64,000 bases of DNA from Variovorax sp. ZS18.2.2 (GCF_024701975.1 NZ_JANLNM010000003.1:578840-642839), one strand, 5' to 3'; numbered from the stretch's first letter, positions 17,179-28,006 are shown. The notes: generated by a model not told the origin, from the sequence alone. A program made the numbers and translations.

Positions 17179-18738
17179 TCAGCTCTGGCGAGCCGGCGGT
17201 GGCATGGCCGTCTGCTGCTGAAACGCGGCCAGCAGCCGGTATTCCTCGCCGAGCTTGCGCGGCAGCGACAGGTACACCGGCAGCAGTTGCCGGTAGAGCG
17301 CGGCGTTCTTGGCGTTGGGCGTGTGGCGGTGCGTGGCGCCGACCATACCCGCGACCACGTCGAGCGAATCGACATGGCCCAGCGCATAGAGCCCGAGCAC
17401 CGCGGCGCCCAGGCACGAACTCTCGAAGCTCTCGGGCACCACCACCTCGCGGTCGAACACGTCGGCCATCATCTGGCGCCACATGCCCGAGCGCGCGAAG
17501 CCGCCGGTGGCCTTGATGTGCGCGCTGCGGCCAGCAATCGATTCGACCGCCGGCAGGATGCTGTAGAGGTTGAAGATCACGCCCTCGAGCACCGCGCGGA
17601 TCATGTGCTCCTTGCGGTGGTGAATGCCCAGCCCGAAGAAGGAGCCGCGCAGGTCGGCGTTCCAGTAGGGCGCGCGCTCGCCGGTGAGGAAGGGGTGGAA
17701 CACCAGCCCTTCGGAGCCGGCCGACACGCGTTCGGCGATGCGCGTGAGCACCTCGTAGGTGTCGATGCCCAGGCGCTTGGCGGTCTCGGCCTCGGCCGAG
17801 GCGAACTCGTCGCGCACCCAGCGCAGGATGATGCCGCCGTTGTTCACCGGCCCGCCCACCACCCAGCGCCGCTCGGCGAGCGCATAGCAGAAGGTGCGGC
17901 CCTCGGGGTCGGTCATCGGGTGGTCGACCACGGTGCGCATCGCGCCGCTGGTGCCGATGGTCACGGCCACCTCGCCGGGCGACACCGCGTTCACGCCGAG
18001 GTTGGAGAGCACGCCGTCGTTGGCACCGATGACGAAGGGCGTCTCGGTTGCCAGGCCCAGTTGCGCCGCGACATCGGCCGCGAGGCCTTCGATGTGCCAG
18101 GTGGTCGGTACCGGCCGCGGCAACTGGTCGGCGCGCACGCCGGCGAGCGCGAGCGCGCCTTCGTCCCAATCGAGCCGTTCGATGTTGAAGAGCCCCGTGG
18201 CCGAGGCGATCGAATGGTCGACCTGCCACTGCCCGAAGAGCCGGAAGAACACGTACTCCTTGATGCCGACGAAGCGCGCCGCGCTGGCGAAGAGTTCGGC
18301 CCGCTCGTGGCGCAGCCACACCAGCTTGACCAGCGGCGACATCGGATGGATCGGCGTGCCGGTGCGGCGGTAGATCGCATCGCCATCCCATTCGTCGCGA
18401 ACGCGCACGGCCCAGGCCGAAGCGCGGTGGTCGGCCCAGGTGATGCTGTGCGTGAGCGGCGTGCCCGCTGCATCGACGAGGATCAGGCTGTGCATCGCCG
18501 CGCTGAAGGACACGGCGAGCACATCGCCCGGCGCGGCCTTGCAGGCCTTCACGCAGCCCGCGATGGTCTTCAGCACGGCCTCGAAGATCTGCTGCGGGTC
18601 TTGCTCGGCGGCCGCGGCCTCGGGCTGCAGCAGCGGGTACTCCACAGTCTCGTGCGCCAGCACGCGGCCGGCCGGCGTGAACGCCACCGCCTTGGTGCTG
18701 GTGGTTCCGATGTCGACCCCGATGACGATGCGGCCCAT
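17179..18738 (-). CDS. gntK: FGGY-family gluconokinase
   Basis: Phosphorylates gluconate to 6-phosphogluconate with ATP. It has 519 residues, the usual FGGY length. Visible: N-terminal phosphate loop VIGVDIGTTSTKAVAF, the sugar-site segment SITWADHRA, NDGVLSNLGVNAVSPGEVAV, TIGTSGAMR and the FGGY C-terminal signature region GGFARSGMWRQMMADVF. It lies 43 bases after the GntP permease gene, and the LacI-type regulator is divergent, so gluconate is the most likely substrate. Xylulokinase-type activity is less likely given this context. Confidence 0.9.
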   Translation of the reverse strand: MGRIVIGVDIGTTSTKAVAFTPAGRVLAHETVEYPLLQPEAAAAEQDPQQIFEAVLKTIAGCVKACKAAPGDVLAVSFSAAMHSLILVDAAGTPLTHSITWADHRASAWAVRVRDEWDGDAIYRRTGTPIHPMSPLVKLVWLRHERAELFASAARFVGIKEYVFFRLFGQWQVDHSIASATGLFNIERLDWDEGALALAGVRADQLPRPVPTTWHIEGLAADVAAQLGLATETPFVIGANDGVLSNLGVNAVSPGEVAVTIGTSGAMRTVVDHPMTDPEGRTFCYALAERRWVVGGPVNNGGIILRWVRDEFASAEAETAKRLGIDTYEVLTRIAERVSAGSEGLVFHPFLTGERAPYWNADLRGSFFGLGIHHRKEHMIRAVLEGVIFNLYSILPAVESIAGRSAHIKATGGFARSGMWRQMMADVFDREVVVPESFESSCLGAAVLGLYALGHVDSLDVVAGMVGATHRHTPNAKNAALYRQLLPVYLSLPRKLGEEYRLLAAFQQQTAMPPPARQS

Positions 18739-18781
18739 GGCTTGTCTCCTTGCCTAAGTGATCAGGTTCAGGTGATCGCGT

Positions 18782-20134
18782 TCAGACCACCAGGCTCAGC
18801 AGCATGATGAACCCGAGGGCCACGACCGAGATCAGCGTTTCCATCACCGTCCAGGTCTTGAAGGTCTCGGCCACCGTCATGTTGAAGTACTGCTTGACCA
18901 GCCAGAAGCCCGCGTCGTTGACATGGGACAGGATCAACGAACCCGCGCCCGTGGCCAGCACCAGCAGCTCGAGGTTCACGCCCGGCACCATGGTGGCGAG
19001 CGGCGCGACGATGCCCGCACCGGTGATCGTGGCGACCGTGGCCGAGCCCGTGGCGATGCGGATCAACCCCGCCACCAGCCAGGCCAGGAGGATCGGCGAG
19101 ACCTGCGCATTCAGCGCCATGTGTCCGATCGCGTTGCCCACGCCGCTGGTCACCAGCATCTGCTTGAAACCGCCGCCCGCACCGATGATCAGCACGATGG
19201 CCGCGGTGGGCGCAAGACTGTCGTCCACGAACTTCATGATCTGCTTGCTGGTGAAGCCGCGCGCAAAACCGAAGGTGTAGAGCGACAGCAGCAGTGCCGC
19301 CAGCAGCGCGGTGATCGGGTGGCCGATGAAGTCCAGCCACAGGCGCACGATGTTCTTCTCGTCGAGCGCCACGTCGGCAAAGGTCTTCAGCAGCATCAGC
19401 GCCACCGGCAGCAGGATCGTGACCAGCGTGATGCCGAAGCCCGGCAGCTCGCGCGCCTCGGGTTCGCGCGCCAGTTGCTCCATGAGTTCGGGCGAGGCCT
19501 CGCCCGGCACGTACTTGGAGATGTACTTGCCGAAGATCGGGCCCGCGATCATCGCGGTGGGCAGGCCGACGAGGAGGCCGTAGAAGATGGTCTTGCCGAT
19601 GTCGGCGCCGAACACGCCGATGGCCAAGAGCGGCCCCGGGTGCGGCGGCACCAGGCCGTGCACCACCGAGAGACCCGCCAAGAGCGGAATGCCGATGCGG
19701 ATCAGCGACACGCCGGTGCGCCGCGCCACGATGAACACCAGCGGAATGAGCAGCACGAAGCCGATTTCGAAGAAGAGCGGAATGCCCACCAGGAAGGCCG
19801 CGAACATCATGGCCCAGTGCACGCGCTCCTTGCCGAAGGCGTCGATCAGCGTGCGCGCGATGCGGTCGGCGCCACCGGACTCCGCCATCATCTTGCCGAG
19901 CATGGTGCCCAAGCCCAGCACGATGCCCACGAAGCCGAGCACGCCGCCGAAGCCGTCCTGGAAGGACTTCATCACCAGGTCCACCGGCATGCCGGAGGTC
20001 AGGCCCAGGAAGCCCGCGGCCAGCGTCAGCGCGATGAAGGGGTGCACGCGCCAGCGCGTGATCAGAAGGATCAGCCCGAGGATCGCCACCAGGGCGTCGA
20101 CGAGCAGGAAAACCTCTTTGCTCATTCCGAACAT
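18782..20134 (-). CDS. gntP: Gluconate:H+ symporter, GntP family
   Basis: 450-residue inner-membrane permease with about 12-14 hydrophobic spans. Family marks: GFLGLTSGMPVDLVMKSFQD, GLGTMLGKMMAESGGADRIA, GLVPPHPGPLLA, IGAGGGFKQMLVTSGVGNAI and HVNDAGFWLVKQYF. The start at 20134 has AGGAGA upstream; the longer frame to 20203 would cover operator sequence. It is first in the gntP-gntK-AraC transcription unit and is divergent from the LacI-type regulator across three operators. Confidence 0.94.
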   Translation of the reverse strand: MFGMSKEVFLLVDALVAILGLILLITRWRVHPFIALTLAAGFLGLTSGMPVDLVMKSFQDGFGGVLGFVGIVLGLGTMLGKMMAESGGADRIARTLIDAFGKERVHWAMMFAAFLVGIPLFFEIGFVLLIPLVFIVARRTGVSLIRIGIPLLAGLSVVHGLVPPHPGPLLAIGVFGADIGKTIFYGLLVGLPTAMIAGPIFGKYISKYVPGEASPELMEQLAREPEARELPGFGITLVTILLPVALMLLKTFADVALDEKNIVRLWLDFIGHPITALLAALLLSLYTFGFARGFTSKQIMKFVDDSLAPTAAIVLIIGAGGGFKQMLVTSGVGNAIGHMALNAQVSPILLAWLVAGLIRIATGSATVATITGAGIVAPLATMVPGVNLELLVLATGAGSLILSHVNDAGFWLVKQYFNMTVAETFKTWTVMETLISVVALGFIMLLSLVV

Positions 20135-20181
20135 GTGTTGTCTCCTGAATATCCGGCCGCTGCAAAGGTGGGCCGATGAAT

Positions 20182-20197
20182 GGGATAGCGCTATCCC
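20182..20197. promoter_or_regulatory. GntR-type operator 1
   Basis: gggatagcgctatccc is a perfect 16-base palindrome, 48 bases upstream of gntP. It carries the TAGCGCT core reported for Pseudomonas GntR sites and is shared with two further copies at 20257-20286. Confidence 0.75.
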
Positions 20198-20256
20198 GCA
20201 CAATCCAAAAAAACCAGCACTGGCGTTTCCGGGTTTCTCCGGTCGGCAAAGGGCTG

Positions 20257-20286
20257 GGACAGCGCTATCCTAGGACAGCGCTGTCC
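20257..20286. promoter_or_regulatory. GntR-type operators 2 and 3
   Basis: ggacagcgctatcc (20257-20270) and ggacagcgctgtcc (20273-20286) lie 16 bases centre to centre, just upstream of the regulator gene. With operator 1 they define ggayagcgctrtcc. The 74-base spacing to operator 1 is about seven helical turns, compatible with looping. Confidence 0.75.
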
Positions 20287-20322
20287 AATTCAATCTCGGT
20301 ACTAACCCTAGGAAAAACGACC

Positions 20323-21354
20323 ATGGCCGACGCCCCCGAGCGCCCACGCTCCCGTTCTTCCAGCCACATTACGCTCGACGACGTGGCCCGCGTGTCAGGC
20401 GTGAGCCCGATCACGGTGTCGCGCGCCCTGCGCGGCGCGCGCAATGTGTCCCCCGACCTTCAGGCCCGCGTGCAGGCGGCCGTCGACCAGCTCGGCTACG
20501 TGCCCAACGTGGCGGCGCGCGCGCTGGCTTCGGCGCGCAGCTCGCATGTGGCGGTGCTGATTCCGTCGCTGACCAACCAGCTTTTCGTGGAACTCCTCGA
20601 GGCGGTGCAGGACGCGCTTTCGCCGCACGGCTTCCAGTCGCTCATCGGCGTGACCCACTACGACCCCGCGCAGGAAGAGGCGCTGCTGCGCAGCTACCTC
20701 TCGCAGCGGCCGGCGGGCGTGCTGCTGACCGGTTTCGACCGCAGCGCCGCGGCCTTGCGGATGCTCGAGCGCAGCGATGCCCCCTGCGTGTACCTGATGG
20801 AAACCTCGGCCGCGCCGGGCATCCACAGCGTGGGGTTCTCGCAGCAGGACGCGGGCCGCGCCATCGTGCAGCACCTGCTCGCACGCGGCCGTCGGCGCAT
20901 CGCCTACGCCGCCGGCCAGCTCGACCCGCGCGTGATGATGCGGCTGGAGGGCTATCGCGAGGCGCTACGCGCGGCCGGCTGCCACGACCCGGCGCTCGAG
21001 CTGCTGGTGCCGGGCCCCACCTCCATCGCGCTGGGCGGCCGGCAGTTCGAGGACCTGCTCGCGCGCCACCCCGACGTGGACGCCATCTTCTATTGCAACG
21101 ACGACCTCGCCCAGGGCGCGCTGCTCGCCGCGCTGCGCACCGGCGTGCCGGTGCCGCAGCGCGTGGCGATCGCCGGCTTCAACGACCTGGGCGGCAGCGA
21201 CCAGATGCTGCCGCCGCTCACTACCGTGCACACCCCGCGCCGCGAGATCGGCGAGCGCGCGGCCACCATGCTGCTGTCGCTGATGCGCGCGGAAACGGTG
21301 GCCGAGCGCACGGTCGATCTGGGCTTCGAACTGATGGTGCGGCAGAGCAGCTGA
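20323..21354 (+). CDS. gntR: LacI-family repressor of gluconate genes (GntR-like)
   Basis: 343 residues. LacI HTH near residues 16-40 (ITLDDVARVSGVSPITVSRA), hinge NVAARALASARSSHVAVLIP, then a periplasmic-binding-protein-like effector domain (NQLFVELLEAVQDAL, DVDAIFYCNDDLAQGALLAA, IAGFNDLGGSDQMLPPLTTV). The start at 20323 has AGGA upstream. It is divergent from gntP with three near-identical palindromes between, so it likely represses both directions and is released by gluconate or 6-phosphogluconate. Confidence 0.93.
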   Translation: MADAPERPRSRSSSHITLDDVARVSGVSPITVSRALRGARNVSPDLQARVQAAVDQLGYVPNVAARALASARSSHVAVLIPSLTNQLFVELLEAVQDALSPHGFQSLIGVTHYDPAQEEALLRSYLSQRPAGVLLTGFDRSAAALRMLERSDAPCVYLMETSAAPGIHSVGFSQQDAGRAIVQHLLARGRRRIAYAAGQLDPRVMMRLEGYREALRAAGCHDPALELLVPGPTSIALGGRQFEDLLARHPDVDAIFYCNDDLAQGALLAALRTGVPVPQRVAIAGFNDLGGSDQMLPPLTTVHTPRREIGERAATMLLSLMRAETVAERTVDLGFELMVRQSS

Positions 21355-21412
21355 CGACGGCGGCGAGCCATGCGAGGACGCACCCGGGCGCAGATGCCGC
21401 GCCGCTCTGTCG

Positions 21413-22741
<1,329 letters not shown>

Positions 22742-22822
22742 TCAAAATGACGCACATTACGCACGGGCGCCCCCACCGGGAAGCGAATTGTTTTGACATC
22801 AGCTATCAGGAGAATTCATGCC

Positions 22823-23680
22823 GTGAGCCAGTCGCTGGACATCGACCTCTTGCGCAGCTTCGTCGCCATCGCCGAGACGGGCGTGCTGGGCCAGGCGGCC
22901 CTGCGCGTGGGGCGCACGCAGTCGGCGCTCAGCATGCAGATGCAGCGACTCGAAGGCATCGTCGAGCAGCCGCTGCTGCACCGCACCGGGCGGGGCGTCA
23001 CGCTCACCGCCACCGGCGAGCGGCTCCTCGTGCGCGCGGGCGAACTGCTGCGCAAACACGACGAAGCACTGGCCGAGCTGCGCGGCGAGCAACTCTCCGG
23101 CGTGCTGCGCTTCAGCTGCCCCGACGACTATGCGGTCGTCTTCCTGCCGTATTTGCTGCAGAGCTTCGCGAGCCTGCATCCGCGCGTGCAACTGGAAGTG
23201 ATGTGTGCGCCGACGCCGCGGCTGCACGAACTGCTCGCTCGGCACGCGGTCGACCTCGCGCTGGTGTCGGTGCCCGGTGATGCGACCGGCGACGACGTGA
23301 TCCGCCACGAGCCGCTGGTGTGGGTGGCGCACCGCGACGGCGTCGCCGCATCGCTGGACCCGCTGCCGTTGGCGCTGGGCGCGCCGGATGCGCTGGACCA
23401 CCGGTTGCCGAGGCAGGCGCTGGAAGCCGCGGGCCGCGCCTACCGGCTCGCCTATGCCAGCAGCAGCCTCTCGGGCCTGGTCGGCATGGCGCGCTCGGGG
23501 CAGGCCGTCATCGTGCTGACGCGCACGGCCGTTCCCGACGATCTCCAGATCCTCACTGCGGAACAGGGATTCCCCGAGCTGCCGAGCGTCGGGGTCACGC
23601 TGGCGTTCGACCGCGAGGCGCCGACGGCGTTGACGGCCGCATTCGCGGCGCATGTCAGGAAGTTTCTTCCGGCGGCTTGA
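22823..23680 (+). CDS. LysR-family regulator (DgdR-like by position)
   Basis: 285 residues. LysR HTH near the N-terminus (DIDLLRSFVAIAETGVLGQA, RTQSALSMQMQRLE), then an effector domain (LSGVLRFSCPDDYAVVFLPY). The start is a GTG at 22823 with AGGAG ten bases upstream; an ATG at 22818 is out of frame. It is divergent from dgdA with a 96-base gap, so it is the likely activator of dgdA. Orthology to DgdR was not tested. Confidence 0.9.
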   Translation: MSQSLDIDLLRSFVAIAETGVLGQAALRVGRTQSALSMQMQRLEGIVEQPLLHRTGRGVTLTATGERLLVRAGELLRKHDEALAELRGEQLSGVLRFSCPDDYAVVFLPYLLQSFASLHPRVQLEVMCAPTPRLHELLARHAVDLALVSVPGDATGDDVIRHEPLVWVAHRDGVAASLDPLPLALGAPDALDHRLPRQALEAAGRAYRLAYASSSLSGLVGMARSGQAVIVLTRTAVPDDLQILTAEQGFPELPSVGVTLAFDREAPTALTAAFAAHVRKFLPAA

Positions 23681-23711
23681 ACTGCGCTGCCAGAGATCGG
23701 GTCTCGACGCT

Positions 23712-24938
23712 TCAGCTTCCTTTCCCCGACCGCATCAAGGCGTTCGACGGCAGCGTCTCGTCCAGCAGCTTGCGCGCCGTCTCCACGCCGGCCACCGGCA
23801 GCAGCTTCGCGTCGAGCAGGCCGACCTGCACCAGCACGCTGGCCTGGTCCCAGTAGATGTGCTCGTGGTAGAGCTTGTCGCCGCGGAACTTGATGACCGC
23901 GAGCAGCGGAATCTCCACGCGCTTGCCGGTCGGTGCCACGCCCGGGAGCATCCACGGGATTTCCGTCGTGTGCGTGAAGCAGAACAGCATCTCGTCGACC
24001 ACCTGCGAGGCGCCCACGGTGCGCGAGATCGGCACCAGCGAGGTGTCGGGCGGGTTGCTGTTGACGAAGTGGTTCGTATAGAAGGCGTGCAGCGCCTTGT
24101 AGCCCACGCCGCCCGTCATGGTCGGGATGTGGTTCACATACGGCTCGGCCACCATGGTGCCCATCGTGTCGTCGACGTTGCGCGTGCCGAACTCGTACTC
24201 GCAGTGCTTGTCCCAGAGCGCCGAGAGGTCGTAGTTGGGGCCGATCGCGCCCTTGAGCGCCGCGATGCTGCGCTCGTGCGCCATCAGCGCCGAGGGCTTG
24301 TGGAAGTGCTCGCCGCCGTTGCGCGCGAAGGCGTGGTCCATGCCCGGATACACGTAGAGCGAAACGCCCGGGCGGCCCTGCAGCGTCTGCACGATGCGGT
24401 CGCGCGCCTCGGGCGGGCAGAACTTGTCGAGCTCGGCGATGTGCAGCGTGAGCGGGCGCTTGATGTGGTCGGCTTCGCCGAGCGCCGCATCGATGCCCAC
24501 GCCGTAGTAGCCGACGGCCACGTCCGCATCGGTGCGGCACGCAGCCAGGTAGGCGAGCTTGCCGCCGAGACAGAAGCCGAGCACGCCGACTTTCTTCTCT
24601 TGCACTTCGGGCCGCTGGCGCAGCGCGGTGATCGCGGCCTGCATGTCTTCCATGCCCTTGGCTTCGTCGAAGCCGCCGTAGAGCGCGAAGGCGCGCTGCC
24701 AGTCGGCCTCGCTGTAGCCGAGCTCCACATCGGGCTCCTGGCGCCAGAAGAGGTCGGGCACCAGCACGACGTAGCCTTCTTCCGCGTAGTAGTCGGCCAC
24801 CTCGCGCATCGTGTGGTTGATGCCGAAGATTTCCTGCGCGATCACGAGGCCGGGGCCGCTGCCGGATTTGGGCAATGCGAGGTAGCCGTTGAAACTGCCG
24901 CTGCCGTCGGTGGCCTGGATGCGGATTTTTTTCTGCAT
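23712..24938 (-). CDS. Dienelactone hydrolase fused to an NTF2/SnoaL-like domain
   Basis: 408 residues. The first 240 are a dienelactone hydrolase: E36 (AQEIFG), C123 (GFCLGGKLAY), D171 (ELDKFCPP) and H202 (PGMDHAFAR), the same positions as in ClcD. The last 165 residues (from LWDKHCEYEF) resemble the NTF2/SnoaL fold seen in ester-cyclase and isomerase-type proteins, with TEIPWMLPG and KFRGDKLYHEHIYWDQ. Dienelactone hydrolases open lactone rings in aromatic degradation. It is last in the SDR-styA1-styA2B operon, 47 bases after styA2B. Confidence 0.9.
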   Translation of the reverse strand: MQKKIRIQATDGSGSFNGYLALPKSGSGPGLVIAQEIFGINHTMREVADYYAEEGYVVLVPDLFWRQEPDVELGYSEADWQRAFALYGGFDEAKGMEDMQAAITALRQRPEVQEKKVGVLGFCLGGKLAYLAACRTDADVAVGYYGVGIDAALGEADHIKRPLTLHIAELDKFCPPEARDRIVQTLQGRPGVSLYVYPGMDHAFARNGGEHFHKPSALMAHERSIAALKGAIGPNYDLSALWDKHCEYEFGTRNVDDTMGTMVAEPYVNHIPTMTGGVGYKALHAFYTNHFVNSNPPDTSLVPISRTVGASQVVDEMLFCFTHTTEIPWMLPGVAPTGKRVEIPLLAVIKFRGDKLYHEHIYWDQASVLVQVGLLDAKLLPVAGVETARKLLDETLPSNALMRSGKGS

Positions 24939-24985
24939 GTGAACTGCTCCGTGGGTGAGGTGGGGTGGTGAAGCGGGCCGCGTGC

Positions 24986-26719
24986 TCACTGCATGCATTC
25001 CGGGTGCCTGGTCGTCACCTGGTAGTAGCCTGAATGAAAGACCAGCGGCTCGCCGTCGAAGCGATCGTAGCGCTCGACCTCGCCGATGAAGATGAGATGG
25101 TCGCCGCCGTCGTACTGCTTCACGTTGCGGCAGGTGAAGCGCGCGATGACGCCGTTCAACAGCGGCACGCCGGCCGTGCCCTCGCAGCAGTCCACGCCGC
25201 CGAACTTGTCCGCCTGCGGCGTCGAGAACTGCCGCGACAGGTGATGCTGGTTCGCCGCGAGCACATTGATCGCGAAGTGGCTGGCGCCGGTGAAGTCGGC
25301 CACGCTCGGCGCCTGCCGCGCGAGACTCCACAGCACCAGCGGCGGATCGAGCGAAACCGAGGAGAACGAATTGGCGGTCATGCCCACGCGGCGCCCATCG
25401 ATGGCCCGCGTGGTGATGACGGTCACGCCGGTGCTGAATTGCCCGAGCGCCTTGCGAAAGTCGCGCCGGTCGAAGCGGTCCACCGCCGCTTCGCGCGCGC
25501 GGGTTTCGAGAAAGCGGTCGGCCTCGGCGGCGTCGAACCACCAGGGCGCGAAGGCACGCGGATCATCGAAGCCGTTGACGATAGTGCTCGCCACCGCGGG
25601 CATGTGCGTCGCGCTCTGCAGCAGCTTCAGCAGGTGCGGCTTCGGCGGTGCGAGCAGGCTGTTCGTCCAGTCGGTGGCCCAGCGCGCGTAGCCCTCCCAG
25701 TAGCGATCGAAGGTCTCCTGCATCCAGGCGGCATCGAACGGTGCGTCGCCGTGTTCGAGGATGCGCTTCAAGTAGATGTCAGCGCACTTGGCCGCGTTGT
25801 TCGCGCCCTGACCCGTGATCGGATCGTTGAGCACCACCGCATCGGCCAGGCCCAGCACCTGGCGACCCGAGGGCAGCGTGGCGACGGGCTTGCGCACCGT
25901 CGGCGTGTAGCGGCCGGTGAGGATGCCGTTGTCGTCGGTCAGTTCGATGTGCGTGCAGCGCTCGGCCTCCCACGGCAGGAAGGTCTCGAGGATCCACTTG
26001 CTGCGCGCGAGGTGTTCCTGCGGCGTCTTCACGTCGGCCCAGCAATCCATCGGCCCACCGGGCACGCCTTCGAACACCATGATCTCGCACGGCCCCGATG
26101 TGGTCAGCGCCGGGAACACGAAGTACTCGCCCACGCCGGGAATCAGGTTGAAGCACACGCGCGCATACGGCTCGGCCGGCTTCATGCCCTTCACGTAGGT
26201 GAGCGCCAGTGCGCGCTGCGGCTGGTCGAATGGGGAGCGTGCCTCGTCGCGCTCGAAGAGCTTCGATATCTCGCCTTTGCCGCTCGCCACGACCACGAGG
26301 TCATGCATCTGCGTGCAGGTTTCCAGGTCGTCGAGCCCCATGTCCCGCAGCACCAGCCGGCCACCGTGGTCTTCGAATTCGGCCATCCACGCGGGGATCT
26401 TGAGCCGCTGGTCGACCGACCGCGCGGGCCCGTCGAGCCGCGCGCTCCATTCGATGGCCTTGCCGCCCTCGGGGTTGCGCACCGCGATGCCGATGCCTTC
26501 GATCGGGGGGCATTCGCTGGCCCATCCATGCAGCTCCAATTCGCGCTCGGTCTGCAGCGCGGTCTCGAACATGCACTGGCTGGACATCACCGGCCCCTCG
26601 AAAATCTCCCGCGCCGTGCGGTTCGAGAAAACCGTCACCTCATGCCCCGCGCGCCGCAGGCCGAGTGCGAGCTGCATGCCGGACGGCCCGGCGCCGACGA
26701 TGGCCACGCGTCGTTTCAT
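24986..26719 (-). CDS. styA2B: StyA2B: FAD monooxygenase fused to flavin reductase
   Basis: 577-residue fusion. The N-terminal 410 residues are a StyA-type monooxygenase: FAD-binding VAIVGAGPSGMQLALGL, VFSNRTAREIFEGPVMSSQC, PALTTSGPCEIMVFEGVPGG, LNDPITGQGANNAAKCADIY. The C-terminal 160 residues are a StyB/HpaC-type flavin reductase: FRKALGQFSTGVTVITT, GMTANSFSSVSLDPPLVLWS, GGDHLIFIGEVERYD. The reductase supplies reduced FAD to its own and to the partner StyA1 domain. Such self-sufficient E2-type pairs are known from Rhodococcus opacus 1CP and Variovorax and oxidise styrene, indole or aryl sulfides. The start at 26719 lies 14 bases after the styA1 stop. Confidence 0.92.
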   Translation of the reverse strand: MKRRVAIVGAGPSGMQLALGLRRAGHEVTVFSNRTAREIFEGPVMSSQCMFETALQTERELELHGWASECPPIEGIGIAVRNPEGGKAIEWSARLDGPARSVDQRLKIPAWMAEFEDHGGRLVLRDMGLDDLETCTQMHDLVVVASGKGEISKLFERDEARSPFDQPQRALALTYVKGMKPAEPYARVCFNLIPGVGEYFVFPALTTSGPCEIMVFEGVPGGPMDCWADVKTPQEHLARSKWILETFLPWEAERCTHIELTDDNGILTGRYTPTVRKPVATLPSGRQVLGLADAVVLNDPITGQGANNAAKCADIYLKRILEHGDAPFDAAWMQETFDRYWEGYARWATDWTNSLLAPPKPHLLKLLQSATHMPAVASTIVNGFDDPRAFAPWWFDAAEADRFLETRAREAAVDRFDRRDFRKALGQFSTGVTVITTRAIDGRRVGMTANSFSSVSLDPPLVLWSLARQAPSVADFTGASHFAINVLAANQHHLSRQFSTPQADKFGGVDCCEGTAGVPLLNGVIARFTCRNVKQYDGGDHLIFIGEVERYDRFDGEPLVFHSGYYQVTTRHPECMQ

Positions 26720-26733
26720 GCACCAACTCCGGG

Positions 26734-27969
26734 TTATGCGACGGCCGCGCAGGTGGCGATGTAGCGCTCCGATTCCGCGGCGTCGGCGAACCACGGAAAG
26801 AAGGTGCGCGGATCGTCGAAGCCATCGGCGAAGGCACTCGCCAGCGGCGGCACCGCGCCGGCACTGCCGAGCAGGTTGAGCACATGGGGCGGCGGCGCGA
26901 GCAGCATGTTGGTCCACTGCGTGACCCATTGCGCGTAACCGAACCAGTAGCGGTCGAAGGTCTGCTGCATCCAGGCCGCATCGGCCGCGCCATCGCCGCG
27001 CGCGAGGATGCTCTTGAGGTACGTGTCGGCGCACTTGGCCGCGTTGTTCGAGCCCTGCCCCGTGATCGGATCGTTGAGCACCACCACGTCGGCCAGGCCC
27101 AGCACCTTGCGGCCCGAAGGCAATGTCGCCACGGGCTTGCGCACCGTCGGCGCGAAGCGGCCCGCGAGGATTCCGTTGTCGTCCGTCAGTTCGATGTCCT
27201 TGCAGCGCTCGGCCTCCCACGGTGTGAAGGTGTCGAGGATCCACTTGCTGCGCGCGAGGTGCTCCTCGGGCGTCTTCACATCGGCCCAGCAGTCCATCGG
27301 CCCGCCGGGTACGCCTTCGAACACCATGATCTCGCACGGCCCCGTCGTCGTCAGCGCCGGGAACACGAAGTACTCGCCCACGCCGGGAATCAGGTTGAAG
27401 CACACCGCCGAGAACGGCTCGCGCGGCGCCATGCCCTTCACATAGGTGAGCGCAAGCGCGCGCTGCGGCTTGTCGTAGGGCGACTTGTGCGCATCGCGCT
27501 CAAAGAGCTTCGATATCTCGCCCTTGCCGCTCGCGACCAACGTCAGATCATGGCTCTGCGTGCAGGCCTCCAGCTCGTCGATGCCCGCGTCCTTGAAGAC
27601 GAGCTCGCCGCCCTTCTTCTGGAATTCGTCCATCCACGCCGGGATCTTCACGCGCTGGTCGACCGACTGCGCGCTTGCGTTCAGGCGCGCGGCCCAGTCG
27701 ATGGCCTTGGCGCCCTTCTGCTCGGGGTGCGGCACGGCCAGGCCGATGCCGTCCACCGTGGGGCAGTCACTCGCCCAGTGGTCCAGCCCCAGGTCGCGTT
27801 CGATCTGCAGCGAGGTGTGGAACATGCACTGGCTCGACATCACCTTGCCCTGGCGGATGTCCTCCCCCGTGCGGTTGCTGAACATGGTGACCTCGTAGCC
27901 TGCCGCAAGCAGGCCGAGCCCCAGTTGCAGGCCCGACTGGCCTGCGCCGACGATGGCGATTCGCTTCAT
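26734..27969 (-). CDS. styA1: StyA1: styrene/indole monooxygenase oxygenase component
   Basis: 411-residue FAD-dependent oxygenase without its own reductase. Rossmann motif IAIVGAGQSGLQLGLGL at residue 4, then VMSSQCMFHTSLQIERDLGL, PALTTTGPCEIMVFEGVPGG and LNDPITGQGSNNAAKCADTY. It is strongly similar to the first 410 residues of StyA2B, so the pair arose by duplication. It depends on the reductase half of StyA2B. It lies between the SDR (37-base gap) and styA2B (14-base gap) in one operon under a divergent AraC gene. Confidence 0.93.
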   Translation of the reverse strand: MKRIAIVGAGQSGLQLGLGLLAAGYEVTMFSNRTGEDIRQGKVMSSQCMFHTSLQIERDLGLDHWASDCPTVDGIGLAVPHPEQKGAKAIDWAARLNASAQSVDQRVKIPAWMDEFQKKGGELVFKDAGIDELEACTQSHDLTLVASGKGEISKLFERDAHKSPYDKPQRALALTYVKGMAPREPFSAVCFNLIPGVGEYFVFPALTTTGPCEIMVFEGVPGGPMDCWADVKTPEEHLARSKWILDTFTPWEAERCKDIELTDDNGILAGRFAPTVRKPVATLPSGRKVLGLADVVVLNDPITGQGSNNAAKCADTYLKSILARGDGAADAAWMQQTFDRYWFGYAQWVTQWTNMLLAPPPHVLNLLGSAGAVPPLASAFADGFDDPRTFFPWFADAAESERYIATCAAVA

Positions 27970-28006
27970 TTCATCTGCTCCTTGATTGCTCCGTTCGAGG
28001 AGCGGG

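Noticed and set aside
26720..27403. N-terminal extension of the StyA2B frame
   Set aside because: It lies in another frame over styA1; the FAD-binding motif begins directly after the ATG at 26719.
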